Shown piece after piece: positions 44,569 through 54,609 of a stretch of DNA of 64,000 nucleotides. Origin of the DNA: Bradyrhizobium sp. SRL28 (GTDB lineage Bacteria; Pseudomonadota; Alphaproteobacteria; Rhizobiales; Xanthobacteraceae). The DNA is taken from positions 248,001 to 312,000 of the forward strand of contig NZ_JAHEAG010000001.1 in NCBI RefSeq assembly GCF_018596315.1, in the 5' to 3' direction. A program made the translations under genes and the position numbers. The notes beneath the pieces are model-generated. The model was not told where the DNA came from. It saw only the letters and a program-made list of their open reading frames with translations, and searched no databases. Numbering within the stretch: position 1 is the stretch's first letter; each line of letters opens with the position of its first letter.

Positions 44569-45672
44569 CTACTCATACGCCACAGGCCCGGTATCGCGAT
44601 AGGCCCAGCAACTCTCCTTCGGCAGTGAAACCTGAGTCTCGACACCGACCTGATGCCGGGCCGCGGTGCCGAGTTCGACCACCTCCAGCCGCCGGCCGAA
44701 CAGTTCGATGCCATAGGCCGTCTGCGTGCCCTGATAGCGGCGGTCGAGGACGCGGGCGGGAAAGACGTTGGCGCCGCCATGTTGGCCGATCGAGATGTTC
44801 TCCGGCCTTAGCGCAATGCGTACCTTCTCATCCGGGCTGAGCGAATGCAGCAATGCCACCTCGCCCCGCCGTCCCTCGCCGAAATCGACCGTGCCGAACA
44901 CGCCATTGCGCGACACCAGCGTGCCGGCGAGTTCATTGGTCGCGCCCGTGAAGTTGGCGACGAACAAATCCGCTGGACGGTTATAGATCGCGTCAGGCGT
45001 ATCCATCTGCAGCAGCTTGCCGTCGCGCATCACGCCGATGCGGTCGCCGAGCACGACTGCTTCGGCCTGGTCATGGGTGACGTACAGTGCGGTCATCCCG
45101 GTTTGCTTCAGGATGACGCGGAGATCATCCCGCAGCCGCAGGCGCAGCTTGGCATCGAGGTTCGACAAGGGCTCGTCGAGCAGCAGCAATTGCGGCCGGT
45201 AGACGATGCTGCGCGCCAGCGCCACGCGCTGCATCTGGCCGCCGGATAATGCGACCACCGGCCGTTCGGCATATTCCGACAAGCCGACCAGTTCGAGCGC
45301 CTCGTCGACCTTGCGGCGAGCGTCGCTGCGCGAAAGCTTTCGGTGCTTGAGCGGATAGACCACGTTCTGCCGCACCGTCATATGCGGCCACACCGCATAG
45401 GACTGAAACACCATGCCGAGATCGCGCAGGCGCGGCGGCACCAGAATGCCGCGCTCGGGCGACGAGACCACCCTGCCGACGATGCTGATTTCACCCGAGG
45501 TCGGATGCTCCAGTCCGGCAACGCAGCGCAGTGTCGTGGTCTTGCCGCAGCCGGAGGGGCCGAGCAGAACCACGATCTCGCCGGCCGGCACGGCAAAACT
45601 GACGCCGTCGATCGCCGGCCGGCCGATCGCAAACTGCTTGCGCAGGTCGGTAACTTCGAGCGTCGCTGTCAT
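44569..45672 (-). CDS. ABC transporter ATP-binding protein, PotA/FbpC class
   Basis: 367-aa ATPase with a C-terminal TOBE extension (from about residue 240; ATNELAGTLVSRNG). Walker [10 protein letters not shown], signature LSGGQMQRVALARSI and Walker B LLLLDEPLSNLDAKLR are visible. This class serves Fe3+, spermidine or phosphonate-type importers. It follows the binding-protein gene by 28 bp on the minus strand. Confidence 0.92.
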   Translation of the reverse strand: MTATLEVTDLRKQFAIGRPAIDGVSFAVPAGEIVVLLGPSGCGKTTTLRCVAGLEHPTSGEISIVGRVVSSPERGILVPPRLRDLGMVFQSYAVWPHMTVRQNVVYPLKHRKLSRSDARRKVDEALELVGLSEYAERPVVALSGGQMQRVALARSIVYRPQLLLLDEPLSNLDAKLRLRLRDDLRVILKQTGMTALYVTHDQAEAVVLGDRIGVMRDGKLLQMDTPDAIYNRPADLFVANFTGATNELAGTLVSRNGVFGTVDFGEGRRGEVALLHSLSPDEKVRIALRPENISIGQHGGANVFPARVLDRRYQGTQTAYGIELFGRRLEVVELGTAARHQVGVETQVSLPKESCWAYRDTGPVAYE

Positions 45673-45700
45673 AGGCGCAATGATTTCCCTGATGCGACGA

Positions 45701-46732
45701 TCATTGCCCGTACCCGTAGGTCTTGTTCCACTCGGCGACCCAGGCCGTGTGCAACTTCACATACTCGTCAAACTTGGGGAACCAGACCTTGACCACCTTG
45801 GGATCAAAACCTTCCGGATAGGCCGGCGGCACTTTCAGTGATGTGAGGTTGCCGAGTTCCTTGATCATGAACGTCTGCCCCTCCTTCGACAGGCACCAGT
45901 TCAGAAACAGTTTTGCCGCATTGGGATGCGCGGCGGTCTTTGGAATGCCCGTGGCATAAGGATTGACCGGCGCGCCTTCCGGCGGAAAGAAGATCTGGAT
46001 CGGCGCGCCGTCCTTCTGCTTCGGATAGATCGCATTGTAGAGCAAAGGCCCCATGGCGATTTCGCCGCGCACCAGCGAATCCGACATCGGCGCGCCCGAT
46101 GGATACAGCACCGGACGGGTCGCCGCCTGCTTGGCCCAATAGTCCTCGCCGAGCACCTGCCGTTCGAACATCACCCGCGTCCACGTGGTGCCGCCTGACG
46201 GAGCGATCACCTGCCCGGTCAGTTTGTTGTATTCGGGCTTGGTAAGGTCCATCCAGGATTTGGGCGGGTTCTTTACCAGCTCGGTGTTGTAAGCGATCGA
46301 CCATACCAGCGTGGCGCGCGGCCAGAGCTGGGGCGCGATCTGCGCGTCGGGATTGTAGTCGGCCGCGTTCGGCGGCGCGTAGTCCTGGAACATGTCGGCC
46401 ATCGGCTGCATCAGCGCGCGGTCGGAATGATCGACCACGTCGGCGATCAGTTTGCCGGCCGCGGCCTCGGTCTTCACGCGGGTGATCAATTGGCCGCCCG
46501 GCGCGCGCACCATCTCGACCTTGATCTCGGGGAAGCGCTTGTTGAAGGCCTTGATGACCTGCTGTTCCACTTCGGCGAAATTCGCGGTGTAGAAGACCAG
46601 CTTGCCTTCGGCCTTCGCGGCCGCAATCAATTCGGGCGAGCCAAACTCCTGCGCCTGCGCCGCGCTCCATGTCAGCGCAAGACCGGCGATACCGGCGATT
46701 GCGGCAATGTTGGTGAAGATCCTTCCAGTCAT
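45701..46732 (-). CDS. ABC transporter substrate-binding protein, Fe3+-type (AfuA/FutA class)
   Basis: 343-aa periplasmic binding protein with signal peptide (MTGRIFTNIAAIAGIAGLALTWSAAQA). The opening GSPELIAAAKAEGKLVFYTANFAEVEQQVIKAF is typical of the SBP_bac_8/FbpA group. ATG 46732 follows GGAGG; longer in-frame extensions run into the preceding permease gene. Fe3+ cannot be confirmed, and other anionic ligands are possible. Confidence 0.9.
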   Translation of the reverse strand: MTGRIFTNIAAIAGIAGLALTWSAAQAQEFGSPELIAAAKAEGKLVFYTANFAEVEQQVIKAFNKRFPEIKVEMVRAPGGQLITRVKTEAAAGKLIADVVDHSDRALMQPMADMFQDYAPPNAADYNPDAQIAPQLWPRATLVWSIAYNTELVKNPPKSWMDLTKPEYNKLTGQVIAPSGGTTWTRVMFERQVLGEDYWAKQAATRPVLYPSGAPMSDSLVRGEIAMGPLLYNAIYPKQKDGAPIQIFFPPEGAPVNPYATGIPKTAAHPNAAKLFLNWCLSKEGQTFMIKELGNLTSLKVPPAYPEGFDPKVVKVWFPKFDEYVKLHTAWVAEWNKTYGYGQ

Positions 46733-46755
46733 AGCCAATCCTCCCGTTCGTCTTG

Positions 46756-48519
46756 TTATCCGGTTCGGGCGACACTGCCCTGCGCCGCACCGCGCGACAG
46801 CCAATTGGCGCCGCCGATGAGAACGCCGAGCAGAACAGTTTGCACCAGGCTGAACGCGGCGGTCTTTCCGAGGTTTCCGCCTTCGTAATAGTCGAGCAGA
46901 AGCACCGACATCACCATGGTGTTGCTGGTGTAGAGGAACAGCGACGAGCCGAGTTCGCGGATCGCGAGCACGAATAACAGCGTCATCGAGGCGATCACGC
47001 CCGGCCGCGCCAAAGGCAGCACGATCGTCCTGATGGTGCCGAGCACGCCCTTGCCGCAGACCCAGGCGGCTTCCTCGAGCTCGCGATGAATCTGCATGAA
47101 CGAGGTCGACAACGACTTGACCGTATCGGGCATGAAGCGCGCGATGAACGCCAGCGCCAGGATCCAGATCGTGCCGTAGAGACCGCCGGGAATGCCGATC
47201 CATGCCCAGAGATAGGCGACACCGACCACGAGGCCAGGGATCGCGACAGGCAGGGTCGAAATCACGTCGATCCAGCGCCGGCCCGTCACCTGGGTGCGGT
47301 GAATGGTGTAGCCGATCGCAAACGCCAGCGCGCCGCCGACCACGGCGGTGATGATGCCGACCTCGACGGAGTTATAGATCGAGCGCATGGTCAGCGGATT
47401 GTCGAAGATGCTGTGAAAATGCATCAGGGAATACTGCCTGGCGTCGAACAGGCTGCTGACGTCGCGGATGAACATGAATTTTCGAAATGCCGCGACGATC
47501 AGGGCGAGCAACGGCAGCACCACCACGACCAGGAGATAGACAATGCCAAGGCCGAAGGTGAACCAGCGCCAGCGCCCGAGATCGAGGCTGCGCGGACGGA
47601 ACGCCTTGCCGGCGACGGTGGTGTAGCTGCGGCCGCTCAGCACCTTATGCTGCAGGAACACGAGCAGGCCGGTGACGACCATCAGGATGATCGCAACCGC
47701 AGCGGCGGTGTTGTAGAGCGGCGGCGACCAGTTGGTGAGCTTGAAGATATAGGTCGTCAGAACGGCAAGATTGGTCGGCGCGCCCAGCACGGCAGGAATG
47801 CCGTAGATCCCGAGCATGACGATGAACGACAGCAGCATGCCCGAGACGATCGCCGGCATGATCAGCGGAAACGTCACCGTGAACAGCGTCGCGAATGCGC
47901 TGGCGCCGGAAATCTCGGCAGCCTCCTCCAGGCTGGGGTCCATGTTACGCAGCGCCGAGGCGGTAAACATGTAGACATACGGCGCATAGTAGATGCCGAA
48001 CACGAACACCAGGCCCCACATCGAATAGAAATCGACGCGCCAGTCCAGACCCACCCATTTGAACATGGTGTTGATCAGGCCGGTCTTTGGCGATCCCAGA
48101 ATGGCCCATGCGACGCCCGCGACCAGCGGCGGCGCGAACAGCGGCAGAATACTGGCTGCCGCGATAACCCCTTTGAACGGCGTATTGGTGCGGACGACGA
48201 TCCAGGAAAACAACAAGCCGACCACGACCGCGATCAGGGTGCCGCCGCCACAGGCGATCAGCGTATTCGCCAGCGCCTCGGCGACATTCGGGTTCGCCAG
48301 CACGGTGAGGAAGTTCGTGACCGAGAGATGACTGAGCGAGATGCCCTCGACCACCGGATTGGTGTCGGTGAGCGCGCCGAGCAGCAGCATCAGAATCGGA
48401 TAGATCACCAGAAAGCCGAGGATCGCCAGCAGGAGCGTCACCCACAAGCCAGCCCATGCGCGCTGCCCCTCACTGGCGCTACGCATGACTTCGCTGCGCC
48501 GGCTCACCTGTCCGTTCAA
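46756..48519 (-). CDS. ABC transporter permease, two fused permease domains (FbpB class)
   Basis: 587-aa inner-membrane protein containing two consecutive permease domains (about residues 20-290 and 320-580). EAA-like loops are at LEEAAEISGASAFATLFTVTFP and REL-EEAAWVCGKGVLGTIRTI. This fused form is usual for Fe3+-type importers. The start is TTG 48519 with GAGGGGA upstream; the first ATG (48486) has no ribosome site. First gene of the operon permease, binding protein, ATPase. Confidence 0.9.
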   Translation of the reverse strand: MNGQVSRRSEVMRSASEGQRAWAGLWVTLLLAILGFLVIYPILMLLLGALTDTNPVVEGISLSHLSVTNFLTVLANPNVAEALANTLIACGGGTLIAVVVGLLFSWIVVRTNTPFKGVIAAASILPLFAPPLVAGVAWAILGSPKTGLINTMFKWVGLDWRVDFYSMWGLVFVFGIYYAPYVYMFTASALRNMDPSLEEAAEISGASAFATLFTVTFPLIMPAIVSGMLLSFIVMLGIYGIPAVLGAPTNLAVLTTYIFKLTNWSPPLYNTAAAVAIILMVVTGLLVFLQHKVLSGRSYTTVAGKAFRPRSLDLGRWRWFTFGLGIVYLLVVVVLPLLALIVAAFRKFMFIRDVSSLFDARQYSLMHFHSIFDNPLTMRSIYNSVEVGIITAVVGGALAFAIGYTIHRTQVTGRRWIDVISTLPVAIPGLVVGVAYLWAWIGIPGGLYGTIWILALAFIARFMPDTVKSLSTSFMQIHRELEEAAWVCGKGVLGTIRTIVLPLARPGVIASMTLLFVLAIRELGSSLFLYTSNTMVMSVLLLDYYEGGNLGKTAAFSLVQTVLLGVLIGGANWLSRGAAQGSVARTG

Positions 48520-48770
48520 CGCGCTTCCCCTCGCCAGTGACCGTCTTTTTATGGAATTGCGGTCGCGATGCGCGGGAAGCCTAGTCGATTGCGCGAGGCG
48601 CGGAAAGGTATCCGAAAGTCGGCGCGCGGATATGGCGCGGAAGGCGCTTTTTTCGACACCGACTGTTGCTTCGCATACGCATCATGCAGCGGCGTGCCTG
48701 TGGCCCGCGCCGCGTCCGTAGTACACGCCGCGGTGGGCGCCACCGCCCCCGGCGTGGAGAGCCCAAACTA

Positions 48771-50165
48771 ATGTCACTGGATACAACCGCAAAGCCGCCC
48801 GCCCCCGCGCCCATCGACGGCTTGCCCCCGGAACTCCGGCGCTGGGCGGTCGCGGCGATCTTTACCGCGCTAGCGATGGCCTCACTGGATACGGCGATTG
48901 CCAACGTGGCCCTTCCCGCCATTGCCGCCGACCTCCATGTCAGCCCGGCCGACGTGGTCTGGGTGGTCAACATCTATCAGATCGCGCTGGTTGCGACGCT
49001 GCTGCCGCTCGGTGCGCTCGGCGAAATCGTCGGTCATCAGCGAATCTATCTCGGCGGCCTGCTGCTGTTCACGCTGGCTTCGCTCGGTTGCGCCTTCGCG
49101 TGGTCGCTACCCAGCCTGACGGCGGCGCGGGCGCTGCAGGGATTAGGCGCGAGCGGCATCATGAGCGTGAATGCGGCGCTGGTCCGCTTCGTTTATCCGA
49201 CTCATATGCTCGGCCGCGGCTTCGGCCATAACGCGCTGGTGGTCGGAACGGCGTTCACGTTCGGCCCGACGATTGCCTCCGCGATCCTTGCGATCGGGAC
49301 GTGGCCGTGGCTGTTTGCGATCAACATCCCCTTCGGCGTGATCGCAATCTGGATCGGCCTGAAGACCTTGCCGAAAACACCACGCGCCAAGCACGTGTTC
49401 GATTTTGCGAGCGCGGCGCTGACCGCAAGCTGCCTCGGGCTCTTCATTATCGGCATCGGCAGCGCGGCGCATCAGGCCCCACCCGTCCTGGTCGGACTGG
49501 CGCTTGGCGCTGCATTGCTGCTCGGCTGGATCATGACCCGCAGGGATGCGGACCATCCGGCGCCGATGTTGCCGATCGACCTGTTCCGGCGGCCGATGTT
49601 CGCGCTGTCGGCCGCCACGTCGGTTTGTTCATTCGCGGTGCAGGGACTGGCTTTCGTTTCGCTGCCCTTCTACTTCGAGGACGTGTTGCACCGGTCGCAG
49701 GTGGAGACCGGCTTTTTTATGACGCCGTGGCCGCTGGTGGTCGCGATCATGGCGCCGATCGGCGGTCGGCTGTCCGACCGCTATCCCGTCGGCATCCTCG
49801 GCGGCATCGGTCTGGTGCTGCTCGGCATCGGCATGGCGCTGCTGGCGACGCTGCCGCCTGACCCGAGCATTACGAATATCGTCTGGCGCACCGTGATTTG
49901 CGGGATCGGATTCGGGTTCTTTCAAACGCCCAATTTGCGGGCACTGATGTCGAGCGCACCGCCGCACCGCAGTGGAAGTGCGAGTGGCATCGTCGCGACC
50001 GCACGCCTGACCGGACAAACCCTCGGCGCTGCGCTCGCGGCTCTGTGCTTTGCCCTCGCCGGGCACCACGGCGCGACGGTGGCGCTGATGCTCGGCGCCG
50101 GGTTTGCCGCGCTCGGCAGCCTGATGAGTTTCCTGCGCCTGGCCGTGGGCGCAGAACGGACATGA
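48771..50165 (+). CDS. MFS transporter, DHA2 (EmrB/QacA) family
   Basis: 464-aa inner-membrane exporter with about 14 hydrophobic segments. Family markers: ASLDTAIANVALPAIAADL in helix 1 and GALGEIVGHQRIYLGG in loop 2-3, then ARALQGLGASGIMSVNAALV. Drug/proton antiporters of this group export toxic organics. ATG 48771 follows GGAGAG. It is divergent from the Fe-type ABC operon; no regulator is adjacent. Confidence 0.9.
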   Translation: MSLDTTAKPPAPAPIDGLPPELRRWAVAAIFTALAMASLDTAIANVALPAIAADLHVSPADVVWVVNIYQIALVATLLPLGALGEIVGHQRIYLGGLLLFTLASLGCAFAWSLPSLTAARALQGLGASGIMSVNAALVRFVYPTHMLGRGFGHNALVVGTAFTFGPTIASAILAIGTWPWLFAINIPFGVIAIWIGLKTLPKTPRAKHVFDFASAALTASCLGLFIIGIGSAAHQAPPVLVGLALGAALLLGWIMTRRDADHPAPMLPIDLFRRPMFALSAATSVCSFAVQGLAFVSLPFYFEDVLHRSQVETGFFMTPWPLVVAIMAPIGGRLSDRYPVGILGGIGLVLLGIGMALLATLPPDPSITNIVWRTVICGIGFGFFQTPNLRALMSSAPPHRSGSASGIVATARLTGQTLGAALAALCFALAGHHGATVALMLGAGFAALGSLMSFLRLAVGAERT

Positions 50166-50319
50166 CAGCCATGCGACGGGCATGTGCCCACGCAACACCG
50201 GCGGATCAGGTTTCATCCGGCGTGTAAGCACGCATTTTCTTGATTTGAACTATTCCAAGTTGCAGGCCATCTTCCCGCGCGCAGCTCACTCGGTGGATTG
50301 AGCGAACAGGGGATACGCG

Positions 50320-50769
50320 ATGGCAAATCTCACGATCAACGGCAAATCAATCAGCGTGGACGTCGAAGACGACACGCCGCTTCTTTGGGCAATCCGGGAG
50401 AACGTCGGGCTGACCGGCACCAAATACGGATGCGGCATTGCACAATGCGGCGCCTGCACCGTGCATGTCGACGGGGTCGCGATGCGCTCCTGCGGCGTCA
50501 CGGTCAGCGAAGCCGTCGGCAAGCAGATCACCACGATCGAAGGTCTCGCCAGCAATGGCGCGCTGCACAAGGTGCAGCAGGCCTGGGTCGCCAACGACGT
50601 GCCGCAATGCGGCTATTGCCAGAGCGGCATGATCATGGCCGTCGCGGCACTTCTGAAGGAGAAGCCGAAGCCGACCGACCAAGACATCAACGAGGCCGTC
50701 ACCAATATCTGCCGATGCGGGACCTTCCAGCAGGTCCGCGAGGCGATCCACGCCGCCGCAAGCGCTTGA
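50320..50769 (+). CDS. (2Fe-2S) subunit of a molybdenum hydroxylase (IorA/CoxS type)
   Basis: 149-aa protein carrying two [2Fe-2S] clusters. The plant-type cluster uses C38, C43, C46 and C58 (in [16 protein letters not shown]...C). The second uses C97, C100, C131 and C133 ([14 protein letters not shown]). It passes electrons from the molybdenum cofactor to an acceptor. First gene of an operon running to soxA, with 10 bp to the large subunit. Confidence 0.95.
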   Translation: MANLTINGKSISVDVEDDTPLLWAIRENVGLTGTKYGCGIAQCGACTVHVDGVAMRSCGVTVSEAVGKQITTIEGLASNGALHKVQQAWVANDVPQCGYCQSGMIMAVAALLKEKPKPTDQDINEAVTNICRCGTFQQVREAIHAAASA

Positions 50770-50779
50770 GGGGGACGCC

Positions 50780-52966
50780 ATGAACAAGCACGTCATGCCC
50801 AAGCTCACCCGCCGCGGCTTCGTGATCGGCACCGCTGCCGCCGGCGCCGGCCTCGCCATCGGCCTGGATATTCCCTTCGGCGGACCGACCGTGGTCCGCG
50901 CCGCCGACGGCTCGCCCGAAGTCAATGTCTGGGTGGTGATCCGCCCCGACGACACGACCGTGATTCGCATCGCCCGCTCGGAGATGGGACAGGGCTCCCT
51001 CACCGGCCTTGCCCAGCTCGTCGCCGAAGAACTCGAATGCGACTGGTCGAAGGTCGTCACCGAATATCCGACGCCGGGTCAAAGTGTCGCACGCAAGCGC
51101 GCCTGGGGCGATTTCTCGACCGGCGGCAGCCGCGGCATCCGGTCCAGCCAGGACTATGTCCGCAAGGGCGGCGCCACCGCGCGCGTGATGCTGGTGCAGG
51201 CAGCCGCGAACGAATGGAAGGTGCCGGCCTCGGAATGCACCGCCGCCAACAGCATCATCACCCATACGCCGTCCGGCAAGACCACGACCTACGGCAAGGT
51301 AGTTGAAGCTGCGGCGAAGCTCGAGCCGCCGGCCGAGGTGAAGCTGAAAGATCCTAAGGACTGGAAGATCATTGGCAAGGGAGTGAAGCGGCTCGACACT
51401 GTCGACAAGACGACGGGTGCGATGATCTATGGCTCCGACGTCAAGCTACCGGGCATGCTCAACGCCGCGATCAAGGATTGCCCCGTGTTCGGCGGCAAGC
51501 TGAAGAGCTACGACGAAGCCAAAGTCATGGGCATGAAGGGCGTCAAGAAGGTCGTGCGCGTCAACGACAGCACTGTCGCCGTCGTCGCCGATACCTGGTG
51601 GCACGCCAAGACCGCGTTGGATGCGCTGCCGATCGTCTGGGACGAAGGCGAGAACGCCAAAGTCTCCAGCGAGTCGATCGCAAAGTGGCTGGCGGAAGGC
51701 CTCGACAATGCGCAGCCGGCTTACATCGGCAACCAGAACGGCGACGCCAAGGCCGCGATTGCCGGTGCCGTCAAGAAGGTCGAAGCGGTCTACAACTATC
51801 CCTACCAGAACCACGCGACCATGGAGCCGATGAACGCCACGGCACTCTATACACCGGACAAATGCGAGGTCTGGTGCGGCACGCAGAACGGCGAAGCGGC
51901 GTTCGCCGCCACCATGGAAGCGTCGGGACTGCCGGCGGAAAAATGCGAGGTGCACAAGCTCATCCTCGGTGGCGGCTTCGGCCGTCGCGGCATGACTGAC
52001 TATGTCCGGCAGGCGGTTCTGATCGCCAAGGAGATGCCGGGCACGCCGGTCAAGCTGCTATGGTCGCGCGAAGAGGACATGGCGCAAGGCAAGTTTCATC
52101 CGGTCACACAATGCAAGCTGACCGGAGCCTTCGATGCCGACAATAATTTGACGGCGTTGCATGTACGGATATCGGGCCAATCGATCCTGTACACGGTGCG
52201 TCCGGCAGCGTTGGTGAACGGCATGGACACGGCTGCGTTCCAAGGCCTCGCCCCCTCCGGCGACGCGGCAATCGGCTACTCCGTGCCGAACCTGCTGGTC
52301 GAGCATTCCATGCGCAACCCGCACGTTCCGCCCGGCTTCTGGCGCGGCGTCAACGTGAACCAGAACGCGATCTATATGGAATGCTTCATGGATGAACTGG
52401 CGCAGTCGGTGGGCCAGGATCCGGTGGAATTCCGCCGCAAGCTGATGAGCAAGCATCCGAAGCATCTCGCCGTGCTCAACGCGGTGGCCGAGAAGATCGG
52501 CTGGGGCAAGCCTGCGCCGCAAGGCGTCTATCGCGGGATTGCGCAGGTGATGGGCTATGGCAGCTATGTCGCGGGTGCCGCGGAAATCTCCGTCACCGAA
52601 GGCAGCAAGATCAAGGTGCATCGCATCGTCGCCTCGACCGATCCCGGCTACGTCGTCAACCCGGCGCAGGTCGAGCGGCAGATTGCGGGCTCCTTCGTCT
52701 ATGGCCTCTCCGCCCTGTTCTATGGCGGCTGCACGGTCAAGGACGGCAAGATGGAGCAGACCAACTTCGACACCTACAACTCGATGCGCATCGCGGAGAT
52801 GCCGAAGGTGGAATGCGTCATGGTGCCGAGCGGCGGCTTCTGGGGCGGCGTCGGCGAGCCGACCATCGGTGTCGCCGCGCCCGCGGTGCTGAACGCCTAT
52901 TTCGCGGCAACCGGAAAACGCATACGCTCAGTGCCGCTGAAGGACCAGAACATCACGTTCGCCTGA
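50780..52966 (+). CDS. Molybdopterin-binding subunit of a molybdenum hydroxylase (IorB/xanthine-dehydrogenase family)
   Basis: 728-aa catalytic subunit with a twin-arginine signal (TRRGFVIG from residue 10), so it folds in the cytoplasm and is exported with its small subunit. It contains the isoquinoline-1-oxidoreductase-like segments VVIRPDDTTVIRIARSEMGQGSLTGLAQ, LGGGFGRRG and the C-terminal GVGEPTIGVAAPAVLNAYF. The substrate cannot be inferred: family members hydroxylate N-heterocycles and aldehydes. Genes downstream provide a cytochrome c acceptor, which is common in the periplasmic members. Confidence 0.92.
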   Translation: MNKHVMPKLTRRGFVIGTAAAGAGLAIGLDIPFGGPTVVRAADGSPEVNVWVVIRPDDTTVIRIARSEMGQGSLTGLAQLVAEELECDWSKVVTEYPTPGQSVARKRAWGDFSTGGSRGIRSSQDYVRKGGATARVMLVQAAANEWKVPASECTAANSIITHTPSGKTTTYGKVVEAAAKLEPPAEVKLKDPKDWKIIGKGVKRLDTVDKTTGAMIYGSDVKLPGMLNAAIKDCPVFGGKLKSYDEAKVMGMKGVKKVVRVNDSTVAVVADTWWHAKTALDALPIVWDEGENAKVSSESIAKWLAEGLDNAQPAYIGNQNGDAKAAIAGAVKKVEAVYNYPYQNHATMEPMNATALYTPDKCEVWCGTQNGEAAFAATMEASGLPAEKCEVHKLILGGGFGRRGMTDYVRQAVLIAKEMPGTPVKLLWSREEDMAQGKFHPVTQCKLTGAFDADNNLTALHVRISGQSILYTVRPAALVNGMDTAAFQGLAPSGDAAIGYSVPNLLVEHSMRNPHVPPGFWRGVNVNQNAIYMECFMDELAQSVGQDPVEFRRKLMSKHPKHLAVLNAVAEKIGWGKPAPQGVYRGIAQVMGYGSYVAGAAEISVTEGSKIKVHRIVASTDPGYVVNPAQVERQIAGSFVYGLSALFYGGCTVKDGKMEQTNFDTYNSMRIAEMPKVECVMVPSGGFWGGVGEPTIGVAAPAVLNAYFAATGKRIRSVPLKDQNITFA

Positions 52967-53022
52967 CAACAGCGGGCGGCGGCTGAAACCAGCCGCCGCT
53001 CCCTTATCGGGAGATCAGCCAA

Positions 53023-53319
53023 ATGAAAGCGCTATCTGTCGCCGTCGCGATTGCGACGGTCATGGCGTCGAGCCCCCCGGTGCTTGCGGCTTCCGTGCCC
53101 CCGCCCGGCGCAGCATCCTGCTCCGGCTGCCACACCTCCGGGGCGGCGGCAGCCTCCTCTGTGTCGCGGCTGTACGGCCGCGACGCCGGCGAGATCACGA
53201 CCGCGATGACCGGATTTCGCGACGGCTCGTTTCCCGCCACGGTCATGACCCGGATCGCCAAGGGTTTCACCGACGACGAGTTGCGCGCGATTGCGGCGTG
53301 GCTCGCGGCACAGAAGTAG
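53023..53319 (+). CDS. Monoheme cytochrome c (SoxE/FccA-like or hydroxylase acceptor)
   Basis: 98-aa secreted protein with signal peptide (MKALSVAVAIATVMASSPPVLAA) and a single heme site CSGCH (33-37). A methionine near the middle (TVMTRIAKGF) could be the sixth ligand. It sits between the Mo hydroxylase and the flavocytochrome subunit, so it could serve either enzyme. Small monoheme partners are called SoxE in some Sox clusters. Confidence 0.85.
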   Translation: MKALSVAVAIATVMASSPPVLAASVPPPGAASCSGCHTSGAAAASSVSRLYGRDAGEITTAMTGFRDGSFPATVMTRIAKGFTDDELRAIAAWLAAQK

Positions 53320-53328
53320 GAGGCCGGC

Positions 53329-54609
53329 ATGGGTACCAGCCATCGCGTGAGCCGCCGGGAGTTCGTGGGCGCCAGCGCGGCCACAGTGACGGCACTGGCG
53401 TTTCCGCTGCCCGCCTTCGCGCAAGCCGCGCCACGTGTCGTCGTGATCGGCGGCGGCTTCGGCGGCGCGAGTTGCGCCCGCGCGCTGAAACAGATCGATC
53501 CGAAACTACAGGTCACGCTGGTCGAACCGAACAAGACCTTCACCGCTTGCCCGTTCAGCAACATTGTCATCGCCGGACTGCGTTCGATCGAGGCGCAACA
53601 ATTCGGCTATGACAAGATCGCGGCCGGCGGCGTGACCGTGGTGGCGCAAGCGGCAACGGCCGTCAATGCTGCGGCGCGGACCGTCGGCCTCGCCGACGGC
53701 ACCTCGCTATCCTACGACCGGCTGGTGCTGTCTCCCGGCATCGATCTGCGTTTCGACGCGCTGCAGGGCTACGACGAAGCCGCGGCTGCGAAGATGCCGC
53801 ATGCCTGGAAAGCCGGCGAGCAAACACTGCTGCTGCGCAAGCAGCTCGAAGCCATGGACGATGGCGGCCTGGTGGTGATCGCGGCTCCCGCCAACCCCTT
53901 CCGCTGCCCGCCGGGCCCGTATGAGCGCGCCTGCCTGATTGCGCATTATCTGAAAACCAAAAAGCCACGCTCGAAGCTGCTCATCCTCGACGCCAAGGAC
54001 ACCTTCTCCAAACAGCGGCTTTTCCAAAATGCCTGGAAAGAGCTTTATCCGGGAATGGTCGAATGGATATCGCTGTCGCAGGGCGGCAAGGTGAACGCCG
54101 TCGACCCCGCGACCAACACGCTGATCACCGATTTCGGCAACCACACCGCCCAGGTGGCCAACGTCATTCCGCCGCAGCGGGCCGGCCGCATCGCCACGGT
54201 CGCAGGCGCGACCGACAACACCGGCTGGTGCGCGATCGATCCCGTCACGTTCGAATCCAAATCGGCGCCGAACATCCATGTCATCGGCGATGCCTGTCTT
54301 GCCGGCGCCATGCCCAAATCCGCATTCACGGCGAATGCGCAGGCGAAGGTTTGCGCGGCCGCAATTGCCACGCTGATATCAGGCGGAACACCCGCCACGC
54401 CGAAGCTGATCAATACCTGCTACAGCCTGGCGGCGCCCGACTATGGCATCTCCGTTGCCGGCGTGTACCAGCCGAAGAACGGACTGCTCGCCGATGTCGA
54501 GGGCGCCGGCGGCGTCAGCCCGGCGGATGTGCCACGTGAGTTCCGCGCGCGCGAAGCCGATTATGCGCAGTCCTGGTTCGCGACGATTACGGCGGAAGTC
54601 TTTGGCTAG
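53329..54609 (+). CDS. soxF: Flavocytochrome c sulfide dehydrogenase flavoprotein subunit (FccB/SoxF)
   Basis: 426-aa periplasmic FAD protein oxidising sulfide or sulfur intermediates. A twin-arginine signal (SRREFVG, 8-14) leads into the FAD motif VVVIGGGFGGASCARAL. The cysteine in FTACPFSNIVIAG corresponds to the covalent FAD attachment. Redox-active cysteine candidates are in NPFRCPPGPYERA and the C-terminal INTCYSL. The gene is 9 bp from the cytochrome gene and overlaps the next sox gene, so the two subunits are co-expressed. Confidence 0.9.
   Translation: MGTSHRVSRREFVGASAATVTALAFPLPAFAQAAPRVVVIGGGFGGASCARALKQIDPKLQVTLVEPNKTFTACPFSNIVIAGLRSIEAQQFGYDKIAAGGVTVVAQAATAVNAAARTVGLADGTSLSYDRLVLSPGIDLRFDALQGYDEAAAAKMPHAWKAGEQTLLLRKQLEAMDDGGLVVIAAPANPFRCPPGPYERACLIAHYLKTKKPRSKLLILDAKDTFSKQRLFQNAWKELYPGMVEWISLSQGGKVNAVDPATNTLITDFGNHTAQVANVIPPQRAGRIATVAGATDNTGWCAIDPVTFESKSAPNIHVIGDACLAGAMPKSAFTANAQAKVCAAAIATLISGGTPATPKLINTCYSLAAPDYGISVAGVYQPKNGLLADVEGAGGVSPADVPREFRAREADYAQSWFATITAEVFG

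Noticed and set aside
50320..52966. Naming the Mo hydroxylase isoquinoline 1-oxidoreductase
   Set aside because: The family resemblance is real, but substrate specificity in this family is broad and the Sox neighbours argue against a simple assignment.
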